From contig NC_084717.1 of assembly GCF_033807575.1 (NCBI RefSeq), positions 12,277,692 through 12,341,691 on the forward strand: a stretch of DNA of 64,000 nt, written 5' to 3'. Source of the stretch: Cydia pomonella (taxonomy: Eukaryota > Arthropoda > Insecta > Lepidoptera > Tortricidae). Below the pieces are notes generated by a model. That model was not told the DNA's origin. It saw nothing but the letters and a program-made list of their open reading frames with translations, and ran no database searches. The position numbers and the translations under genes were made by a program. Shown one piece after another: positions 55,405-64,000 of the stretch. Position 1 is the stretch's first letter. The number at the start of each line of letters is the position of its first letter.

Positions 55405-56256
55405 ATGTTCTTATAACAAGTTTGTTTATATCTGCCATATATTTGATTTTTCAATATTTAATTCTTAGTCTTTATAAAATAGGATGTTGTATTCATATTC
55501 TATACGCGGCAGTAACTTGCCCAAACCATTTGGCTCACCCGTTCAAACGCAGCACAAACCGGCCGACCCTTTGCGGGCAGTTCTCCCTAGCTGTGGGCAG
55601 TACACCCTCTAAACAACCTTTTGTACTTTAGAGCGCCGTAACTCGATCCACAACAATATCTAAATTCAACCCTATTGTTTACTTCGTTAGGTTCGTTTTT
55701 GTGTGATTATAAAGTTATTGGGCAGTAGGGACTAAGTGGCAGGGGGCGGTCGAATCGACCCGTGGCTACTGTACGATTGCGTAGTTTTGATTTCCATTCT
55801 GTTTGTTAGCTAAGGAATATTAAACTTACCTTTTTGCTTCGGCAAATATTGACGGCGAGCAAAGTTGAAGTATGATTGAGAAAGAAAGTTTGCTGATTTG
55901 CTTTTTGACTTAGGTACTGGTCGAGACCTATTGTTGGAGCATCAATCTGTACTCGTATTAGTGAATTAGGACATAATTATGACCTGTAGGGCTAAGATAG
56001 TCTGCTCTTTATCATTTCTCACCATACCCGTCACGTTCTAACAAGTATGTAAGTGCGAAAGTGACGGGCATAGTGACAAGCGATGAAAATGGGACCATGC
56101 TGCCACCACTGAAATCTATGAACGACTTAATAAGATAATAAAGCATCTTCTATCTTTACCGTTTAAAAACTTTTTAATAATGGCATGAACTCGACTATTA
56201 GTAGGCACAGGCCAATAATCTATTGCAAAAATAATAAAAAATAAACAGGACTTCAT
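55405..56256. other. gene-free stretch with a hairpin repeat
   Basis: A fold-back at 56008-56089 pairs TTATCATTTCTCACCATACC (and CGTCACGTTC) with its imperfect inverse (GAAAGTGACGGGCATAGTGA, CAAGCGATGAAAA) around about 15 nt. I recall such hairpins as common in Lepidoptera. No gene. Confidence 0.5.
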
Positions 56257-56556
56257 CGCGAACAATTAAGTTTAAAATTTACCTCCGACGTTTCGAGGAT
56301 AGCATTGTCCCCGTGGTCTCGAAGAAGACTGGCTAAAGTTGACATCAACTGAGGATGTCACCGGGTCGACACATAACACTCACGATGTTCCCTAGTGCGC
56401 AAAATGTTCAAGTTGATAAACAAGACCAAGTGTGGGTTGTTCAAAAACTCGCGTGGCTAAGATGTTGATGTCAACTTTAGCTAGTCTTCTCCGAGACCAC
56501 GGGGACAACGCCGTCCTCGAAACGTCGGAGGTAAATTAAAAACTTAATTTTACGCA
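56257..56556. mobile_element. long inverted repeat (fold-back MITE), about 300 bp
   Basis: The left arm ATTTACCTCCGACGTTTCGA, GATAGCATTGTCCCCGTGGT and CTAAAGTTGACATCAACT is inverted on the right as ATGTTGATGTCAACTTTAGC, GAGACCACGGGGACAACGCC and CCTCGAAACGTCGGAGGTAA. The arms run about 90 bp with roughly 85-90 percent pairing around a unique spacer of about 110 bp. Non-coding; likely mobile by its structure. Confidence 0.75.
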
Positions 56557-56935
56557 ATTTAGTCCCGTCGTAGTAAATAATAATGAGTAAGAATTATGAA
56601 AGTTTTAATCAGTATAGTACTGTAAATACAGAATAAATCATATAATGCCTATTTTCATAATACTAATTATTTAAAGCCTTCTTAAATGATTGATTGTCAT
56701 TTATATTTGTGTATTATTAGTAATAAGTATCTTTTTTATGACGTATAGTTGACTTAAGAATAAATCAATCCTTACGAAGAGTATCAAGGGATAATAATGT
56801 TGTCATAATTATGAACAAATTAATATTATTAATTAATTATTACAGCTGAAATAAGAAAAGCATCCAAATCTGCCTTGTTATTAGAATAACACGATTACTG
56901 TTTTGGTTCAATTTGATATATTTGCGCAAAAGTAT
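56557..56935. other. gene-free stretch
   Basis: AT-rich; no feature is recognised. Confidence 0.4.
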
Positions 56936-57092
56936 CGGCCTGATTCGAACTTTAGATACGTCAAAAAATCGTAAAGATAGGATATGGATTGGATATGTCA
57001 GCGTCGAAAGTGACGTTTTTGTTTGAAGAAATGTCACTATTGACACTGACATATCTAATCCATATCGTATCTATAGCAAATGTTTGACGTAG
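56936..57092. mobile_element. MITE family 2, partial copy c
   Basis: Starts CGGCCTGATTCGAACTTTAG. It contains nested inverted segments (GGATATGGATTGGATATGTC against GACATATCTAATCCATATCG) and the shared GACGTTTTTGTTTGAAGAAA. The right terminus is missing or decayed. Confidence 0.6.
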
Positions 57093-57950
57093 TAGTAGGT
57101 ATTCACATGGAAGGTGAAAATCTATTTTTAAAAAAGTATACCCTGCACACTTCCTGCAGCCCGCAAAACCCTCAAACCGCTGTCAATGCAAAACGTGACC
57201 ATTTGTATCGGGGTGAATCAACTTTTTTTGTTTTGTTATCCTGTCCCGTTGTCCAAGGGACAACAGTGGCACAGTTTGTTTGAAGAGACGTCGTATGCCG
57301 TTCTATTAACATGCTTAGTAGGGGGCCCATTATGGACATTGGTTATAACGACCACAAAAACGCAAGTTTAATACATTTAAGTACCATAAAATCAGTATTT
57401 CAATGAACTTTTGTCCCCTGGACAACTAATCGTAACTATGGCAACGAGTGACGCTAAAAAGTTGATTCTCCCATCGACACGCTGGAAATTGCTTCGTTTT
57501 TCTGCCCTGACAGTGACACTGTTTACATAGCTAGCCCCGACACGAAGAAATATCCCCGCGTGTGTTACTCGCCTTTGGGGTACTTGCAAGTTGGGAACTT
57601 GTAGCGTATTAACGAGGTATAGGTATAAGTATTTTCGAACCGACCTAACTATAATTTTAAACTCATGCTTTATCTTTCCGTAAATGTTTTTCTGTTTATA
57701 TTGAAGCGCTATTTTGTAGAAAAAGTAAAACGACAATTTGAAAACATTGGGCTAGTGCGTATTTGAATTAAGTGGTACATTTTTAAAGTAAGATTTTAAG
57801 CTTACACGGGCTTCATGTTATCTTATAAGTATGTAACTTTAATTTTGAGTGGCATTAACGCGAGACACTTCATTCGGATTTTGTCTGTCTGATTTAATTT
57901 CTTGTCTTTTAATGATTTATTCTTTAGTTTAATTATTTGTTATTTTATAT
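57093..57950. other. gene-free stretch
   Basis: No feature is recognised. ORFs at 57080-57371 (+) and 57392-57736 (-) have no known domains. Confidence 0.4.
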
Positions 57951-58262
57951 TAATTCAAGTCTTGGAGAACTTTTACATCTCTAAGAATAATTTAATGATC
58001 GTGTTTTTTTAGATTACATTTTATCTCTGACACTTATAGACTTTTACATCTCTAAAGAATTTTAGTATTTGTAGGTTGTATTTTTTTAACATAGTTTTTT
58101 TTGTGTAATTCGACATTTAGACATCTCTAATAAGTATCTAATATTTCATTGATTCCATATTTGTAATTGTATTTTGTTATTTTTATTGTTTGTAAAAAAA
58201 TTACATGTAAAAGTGCCCCTGTGGCCTATTTGCTGAATAAATGTTTGGTGTTTGAACGAATT
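57951..58262 (+). repeat. LINE-type 3' UTR with three ACATCTCTAA units
   Basis: ACATCTCTAA recurs three times (near 57975, 58045 and 58130) in a loosely repeated 70-85 bp context. GTGCCCCTGTGGCCTATTTG and CTGAATAAATGTTTGGTGTT follow, a 3' end that I recall from many lepidopteran transcripts and repeats. No coding upstream is recognised. Confidence 0.45.
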
Positions 58263-58529
58263 AACTTACCGAATTATTAAAGTAAGAGAAGTAAGTAGAA
58301 GTAAGTAAGAGTAAAAAAAAAACAATAACCTATCGTATCTGTTTCATCATCATTAATTTTCGTTTTCATAAATCTCTGTTTCTATATCAGCAGGCGTATT
58401 ATGGATGGCTTTACCCGTGTGATAAAATAAGTGTCACTTTTTAAATAAAAGAACTAAATTAAAAATATATATATGCTGTCTAAGGCTGTCACGCAGACAA
58501 ATAACAACGATCATACCAGTACTGGGAAT
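58263..58529. other. gene-free stretch
   Basis: No feature is recognised; it includes an AAGTAAGTAGAAGTAAGTAA run at about 58280-58310. Confidence 0.4.
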
Positions 58530-58661
58530 GTGGCCAAGGTGCTATTTGTTAACGCTTCGTAGCGAACGAAACGCAACGGTCACTATCGCAATAATATGAA
58601 AGAGTGATAGAGAGAGATGACTACACAACGCTACGGAGCGTTAACGATGGCACGTTGGCTA
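58530..58661. mobile_element. MITE family 3, copy b
   Basis: Ends GTGGCCAAGGTGCTATTTGT and GATGGCACGTTGGCTAAGCA, the latter in inverse. The interior has GTTAACGCTTCGTAGCGAAC on one arm and GCTACGGAGCGTTAACGATG on the other. The core GAGTGATAGAGAGAGATGAC matches the nested copy at 49470-49611. Non-coding. Confidence 0.75.
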
Positions 58662-60199
58662 AGCACCCTAATATCTTTGACTAAAATGTTACACCGTACG
58701 GATGGACTGACGGACTTAAGAGCTATAGAAAAAGATCGATGTTTAAAAATAGGTCCATATAACTATGGACAAAACTTAAAATTGTTTTTTAAATTTTAAT
58801 AGAAGGTTCAATCTTTTTGCCTATTGCACTTATCTGTCTTCGTTCACTAGTGCAGTTATGACCAAAATATTTTGCACATTTCTAGTACTCATTTCTGTCT
58901 CTCATAAAAAACACTCGTCAGCATTTCATTAACCTTAATATATTTTTGTTGCAGGAACTCAAAACTGCAAAAGAAAATACAAATAAAAAACACAGCAGGG
59001 ACGCAAGGAACGTGCCATGGCAACATTATAGAAATCACTCCGGGTGAGGTTTCCGCTGCCGCTTATGACTGAACTGCCGGCAATGTCGGACCTCGAACCG
59101 TGACAGCGTAAAGCGGGTCCGGCCGCTTACCCCGCTCAGCCACAAATAGGTACATTTCCTCTCGAAAACCCCGCTCAAACAACTTTACAATTATTTTTAC
59201 AAAACTTTTTACTTCACTCTAAAAGCAAAGTAACGTTTCCGGGAAACTTTGGAAGCTAAGATACATTCTTAGACTATTCTATCGGCTCCCTACAACTTAT
59301 TGGAATAATATCCTATAAGAATATTTGTTGTTTTTAAAGTTGGCGTCGTTCACTAACATCATCTGATTACGCAAGTCTAATAAGAATGGTGAGCGTTGAT
59401 ACAGCGCCGCCTCGTGGCGAGTAGCACTTTCTAAGTTTGCACCCCACGAACTTCTGTTGGCGCTTGCTGCCACAGAGGGCGCTAGCAAGCTATTTATTCC
59501 AAGGGTCGCATAACTCAAGACTATTTACGTACAACTTAAGCAAGTACATTTTTATATTAATTTGTTTATTTTTATATTTGTACAATAAAATTATTTCAAT
59601 TAAATATTGCATCGCTTATTATAATGCATATTTCGTAAGTGTACACAAGTAGGTATTTATTTCTTTACCCATATTACGGAACAATGGTGTTCCAGACATT
59701 TGGAAAGCGTGTGCGGAGCCAATGCCAAGTATTTTACTAAGTATTAGTCTTTAAATACATACTAATCGAAAATAAAGCACTGATTTTTCAGAGAAAGTAT
59801 TGTCATCTTGTTTATAAACACAGATACTTGCCGACTTTTAAATATTGCGAAAGCTCTGAAAGCTTTATCTTAAAGTTTGCCAAGTGAAAGTTAGCGGGAC
59901 GGGGAGTGAAAAATGCAAGCAACTTTACTGAAAGTGAGAGCGGACTTCTGGGGTGAACTTCTACTTAATGCGGACATCTATCTAAGGATTTGGAGTTGTA
60001 ACTGATATATCTATTTATTTACATTGCGAATACGGTGCAATCACCTTTAATAATAATTATGGTGGCTAATTTTTCATATCATTTATTTTTCATTTACCGA
60101 ACAAAAAAATGATTAATCTATCTAAAAATAATCATCATGTGCATTTAACTGACAAGATGTTTTAACCTGTTCAACAGTTTCTGTTATGTCAACAATTAA
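58662..60199. other. mostly gene-free stretch
   Basis: Apart from the tRNA-like piece at 59081-59143, nothing is recognised. Paired words GCGCCGCCTCGTGGCG (about 59404) and CACAGAGGGCGCTAGC (about 59471) hint at an old repeat. Confidence 0.4.
59081..59143 (-). repeat. possible tRNA-derived fragment
   Basis: On the minus strand GTGGCTGAGCGGGGTAAGCG fits an A box and GGTTCGAGGTCCG a B box, 45 nt apart. A full cloverleaf with paired acceptor ends is not visible. It may be the head of a worn SINE. Confidence 0.35.
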
Positions 60200-60375
60200 T
60201 TAAATAAATATAAAAATAAAATAAAATAAAAATCATTTATTTTGTTAGTTACAATTATACTTATATTACTATGTTAGTACCTAAACTAAGATGTTGGGAG
60301 GTCCAGTGCCTAATTAATGCACTGTCCCATCTCCCTGCCACGACGGCCAGGAGACTGTGGCGGCTGTTGTCTTAA
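60200..60375 (-). repeat. LINE 3' end with conserved hairpin
   Basis: On the minus strand the outer arms GGGAG and CTCCC and inner arms CAGTGC and GCACTG form a hairpin (plus-strand about 60296-60334). AATAAATGATTTTTATTTT then leads into a (TTTTATT)n tail. This mirrors the intact LINE (hairpin, AATAAACGATTTTTCATTTT, (TTTTCAT)n). No ORF2 remnant is attached. Confidence 0.65.
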
Positions 60376-61954
60376 ATGTTATAATCAACGAGGCATTTGA
60401 TTTAACAATGTGAAGTGGCCAGTTAAGAGTTAGGTAAAAGAGGTTCTGTTTTTACGTATAGCAAACTTGTTTTCCAAATTAGTAAAAAAAAAAATTATGA
60501 AACATTATGATGTTTCATACTTAAACATACTCCAGGAGCGGAGCTCCAGCTGTAAAATATTGATATCTAAAGCCCGACCAGAAATACATACTCATTGTCA
60601 AGAGGGCGCTGTTACTCAGTTCAGTTTAGTATGAAAAATCTAGTTCCAATGAAATTCCGCAATATGGCGCGTGATCATCTATTACTACTGGTTAGGCTTT
60701 AATTTGTTAGCATCTTATATAACACGGCAAAGCACTTATACTTACATAAATATGTCACCAGCCCTAACGGCCCGAATATTAAAATCGTGTTAGATATTTA
60801 AGCAATTTTTCGTGTTAGATTTTAATGATGGTTTTTACTTCAGCAGACAAAATAAAAATAAAACAGCTTAATACGATTCTTAAGCTTGAAAATTGAGAAA
60901 AATCGAATTTAAGCTGTCGTGAGTCATACTAACACTAAGCTAATTATACGGTTTAAGTCACATATTTTAGTCACCCATGCGACATGTTTCGGAGAGCGTA
61001 GGTCTTTATTTTCTAGCACTAGCAGTGGATGAGTAGCCGTCCGCGATAACTGATGTATTTTTAAAATATTACCATAAAATGATTAAATACGGTGATTTTC
61101 TGATGGATTCATTTAAATATCTAAGAAATCACCATCACCAATAAGAAACTCAAAACTTATTTGAAACGGTGGTGAGTTCTTTGCGAAAAAGAAATACGAG
61201 TCATATTTTTTTTTTTACAGCAACGCAAGGCTAAAATTAAAGTTTTACTGTACATAATGTGATATTAAATTATTTAGATTATAACTGTATGTTGTTTGTA
61301 CAAAACTAGTAAAACGGATCCAATTAGTTAATTTTTATGGCTGGGTCCTGGCAAGTCCTGCAAGTATGAAAAATCTATAGTTGAGTTTCACTACTGTAAC
61401 TACGAAAAATAAAATGTGCCTTTGTTACTTACAGTTTGTATACTTGTTATATAATTGACTTAATACGGATAAAATGGTGCAAATTTTAATCAGTAAACTT
61501 GAAAAAAGTTTTCGTGTTGCATTTACGTACAATCTTATTTACTGAATATCAAATAAGGTTGTAAATACAATTCCTGTAAGCCTGGCCGAGCCAGCCTAGA
61601 CTTATTTCCGGGTCTGATTCGTTTAGCTGCAGTTAAAATGGGCGGGCGGCGCGGCGGGCCATATCCGCCCGGTGGCGCGCAGATTGATCACGATTGATGT
61701 GTGTACAGATGATGTTCGTCAATATAGACGTGATGAATGTGCTCTTAGGAATATGGCTTCACGGGAAGCGTGCATCGGCCAGACCTTCAAGTTGTGCTTA
61801 ACTTTTAGTAACTGGTCTAGTCAAACACACTTGAGAAAAAGGTCTGTTCTGTTGACAAAACAATAAAAACATTTTTTTTTCTTTCAGAGCGATTATTTCA
61901 AAAATATATTATTTTATCAAATAAAATGGTTGTTGGAGACCCGTATTCCTTTTG
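60376..61954. other. gene-free stretch with a GC-rich patch
   Basis: GGGCGGGCGGCGCGGCGGGC at about 61638-61660 is the most GC-rich point nearby. The 64-codon ORF starting at 61672 has no known domain. TCGTGAGTCATACTAACA at about 60917 recurs in near-identical form at 63766. No gene is recognised. Confidence 0.4.
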
Positions 61955-62092
61955 AAGACCCATTCAAAGATACCCCATACCATTGGGTTAAAGTAAAAAA
62001 AAAAAAACGATCACGGAACAAAGCCGTAGACGGACAGACATACGGACAAACTATTGACAAGGTTTCCTAGTGGACTACAGAACCCTAAAAGA
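61955..62092 (-). repeat. interspersed repeat ending TTTTAGGGTTCTGTAGTCC
   Basis: Minus strand: TTTTAGGGTTCTGTAGTCCA, then TGTCTGTCCGTCTACGGCTT and a poly-T. It shares its first bases with the repeats at 31268 and 51578 but then differs, so it is probably a related family. Confidence 0.5.
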
Positions 62093-62125
62093 GATGCAAA
62101 ACGATTATTTGGGCAAATACTGATA

Positions 62126-62388
62126 CGGCCCGATTTGAAGAATGATTAAGACACGCTTAACATCTTTAAAAGATCGATAACTGAACGACATGTCAAAATT
62201 GACGTTTATTTCGATGCCACCGTGATCCCAATAAGATCTACGTAGGATATTTCTAACGTCAAAGTGACATTAGTGGCCCGAATCGAGCTGTTTCTGTCAC
62301 GTGTATACGACATACAAACGATATCTAAATGAGAACTTATCTAAACCAGAACTTATCGTTATCGTATCTCATTCTTCGAATCGGGCTG
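62126..62388. mobile_element. MITE family 1, copy b
   Basis: 263 bp, ends CGGCCCGATTTGAAGAATGA and CATTCTTCGAATCGGGCTG. It lies in the opposite core orientation to 13179-13434, with matching GACATGTCAAAATTGACG and CAGAACTTATCGTTATCGTA segments. Non-coding. Confidence 0.8.
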
Positions 62389-62946
62389 ATAGTTTAGTTG
62401 CTGGCATCACAGATCTTGCTCAGGAATTGATATATTTTAGGGTTTCAGGAATCCTATGTATAAGATTACTTGGTATATATATGAGTGGTTACAAGTTGCG
62501 ACTTCCTATTCGCTATTAGGTAGTAGTAGATAGCTTAACAAAAAGGGATATGTATCTATATGTAGACCAATTAGTCTGTCACAAATATTTTGGAATGCGA
62601 ACTGTAGAAATATATCCCTATTTGGAAAAGTATTCCAGGGTGGCAGATTCTTCTGACACGTGGTTTCACCCACTACTATTGATGCTGACTGTACCTATAT
62701 ACATATTGTTTCTGTTTGGGTTTTTTCAACTACTAAAAAGTTAGAAAAGGCAACTATTTAACGACTGATATGATTACTATAATACCTAGCTATTGTACCG
62801 TTTTTCTTCCACACATCTAAATTCGTTTTCGGCATTCCCCTCAAATAATTGAAAGAAAACTCAATTAAATATTTATAATGTCGAATACGTACTGAAATGT
62901 CGTTAGATCGTCAGCCGGTAATGAGTATACGCCTTCTTTAACTCTC
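62389..62946. other. gene-free stretch
   Basis: No feature is recognised. Confidence 0.4.
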
Positions 62947-63431
62947 TTACCGAGTAGTGTTGGTAGGAGCTCGAGTCTCTCGAGTCTTAATTTAAAGAAC
63001 TTGAGACGTTTTTATGCGACACTGCGCTTAAAAAACCTTCGAGTCTTTTAAGCCTCGAGTCGAATCCTTTATTGTCTCTTAAATAAAAACAACTTAAAAT
63101 GACTCTCGCCTTCGGATAAAGACTACATCTTTTTTTAAATATGTTTTATCTAAATTATCACCAAGAAAAATAGTCGTTATTTCATAATGTGTAAGTACAT
63201 ACCCATGAATTTCGTATGGAAACAATTTTCATTTCATTTATTTACAATGTGTTAGAAAACTTTTGTCACATAAGAACTACATTTCTCTATAAAAGACTCA
63301 AGTCTTTACAAAAGACTCGGGTCTCAGTAAGAACTCAAGTTTCTGCTTAGTGACTAGAGTCTGGAAAACTGACTTGAGTCTTAAAGTAGAGGACTCAAAG
63401 GACTTCAGTCTTAACCAACACTATTCCCGAC
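62947..63431. mobile_element. hAT-like MITE built of GACTCGAGTCTT motifs
   Basis: The element 62955-63423 (469 bp) has ends TAGTGTTGG and CCAACACTA. Imperfect 8-bp flanks TTACCGAG and TTCCCGAC match at 6 of 8 positions. Both flanks of the interior are packed with variants of GACTCGAGTCTT/AAGACTCAAGTC, itself near-palindromic. No coding. Confidence 0.65.
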
Positions 63432-63532
63432 CCGTTATTTATTTGTAGGGTTCGTTTGCTTGAGTGAATTATCAGTATTAATTTCTTTGGTGTTATTTGG
63501 TGCTATATATTTGATCTTAAAAACCGGTTTTT

Positions 63533-63628
63533 AGTGAAAACGCGTTCTCCCTAGTTAAAACCAGATTTCTGTATCGCCTCAGTAAAAACGCATTTTCGCT
63601 GGTTAAAACTAGTTTTCCATACGGCCTC
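63533..63628 (+). repeat. tandem duplication, 2 x 48 bp
   Basis: Unit 1 (63533-63580, AGTGAAAACGCGTTCTCCCT) and unit 2 (63581-63628, AGTAAAAACGCATTTTCGCT) match at 38 of 48 positions. Just upstream is the palindrome AAAAACCGGTTTTT. Confidence 0.7.
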
Positions 63629-64000
63629 TCGGTGAGTCAGAAAGTAATTTTGAATAATTGGTAAAAACTTTCGCATTTTCACAAAAGATGGGTTTTACTG
63701 CAACATATAGGTACAATACATCTCGAATCGGTGAATAAACTGCCTAAATAATTCAATTTAAATTGTCGCGAGTCATACTAACATCTTACTATTAGGTAGG
63801 TTTGTTAAAAATAGGATTGTTATTGGTTATTGCTTATGATATTCCTATGCTATGGAAATTTATTTTATATTTATTATTTTTTATTGCCTATGTACATTAA
63901 TTATGTACTTCATTAAATTTTATTTCAAAGTTTTAACATTTTTTGTTATTCAACACTGGATATCATGGCCTAAGTTTAAACAACCAACGACTTAAAATTG
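63629..64000. other. gene-free end of window
   Basis: TGTCGCGAGTCATACTAACA at 63764-63783 matches a word near 60917. Nothing else is recognised. Confidence 0.4.

Noticed and set aside
57392..57736. 114-codon minus-strand ORF
   Set aside because: No domain; composition matches surrounding non-coding sequence.

Overview
This window looks like gene-poor, repeat-dense nuclear DNA of a moth or butterfly (Lepidoptera). It is AT-rich with no long host open reading frame. It carries several repeat types that I recall as widespread in lepidopteran genomes: tRNA-derived SINEs with characteristic bodies, an RTE-type LINE ending in (GAT)n, and the 'TTTAGGGTTCC...' repeat. No rRNA, bona fide tRNA gene, CRISPR array or bacterial-style operon is visible. 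The species cannot be fixed from the sequence alone.

The only long intact coding sequences are the two ORFs of one full-length-looking non-LTR retrotransposon (about 4880-9957, + strand). ORF1 (5120-6196) has a coiled coil followed by a domain resembling the Baculo_FP/ORF1p RNA-binding fold. ORF2 (6516-9476) has an apurinic-like endonuclease followed by reverse transcriptase. The 3' end has a two-step hairpin and a TTTTCATT-type tail. A 5'-truncated relative lies at 44946-45763 (- strand), and a third 3' end with the same hairpin layout lies near 60200-60375 (- strand). At least four other LINE lineages are present as broken remnants: 4119-4268, 20817-21190 plus 52757-53052, 24839-25012, 29005-31210 (RTE) and 33716-34740.

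Around these are short non-autonomous elements. They comprise tRNA-derived SINEs (one at 55053-55387 with a perfect 17-bp target duplication), two hAT-like MITEs with 8-bp target duplications or near-duplications (109-436 and 62955-63423), several multi-copy MITE families, including one nested inside another at 49385-49728, numerous fold-back elements, a Helitron-like 3' terminus at 32413, and small tandem duplications (190, 105 and 48 bp; a GTTTATACAG-type array).

Host coding content is uncertain. The best candidate is a possible first coding exon at 13933-14003 (+): a short signal-peptide-like start running straight into a consensus splice donor. If real, much of the window would be intron. 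Everything else between the named features is AT-rich sequence in which I recognise nothing, and the short ORFs there look like chance.
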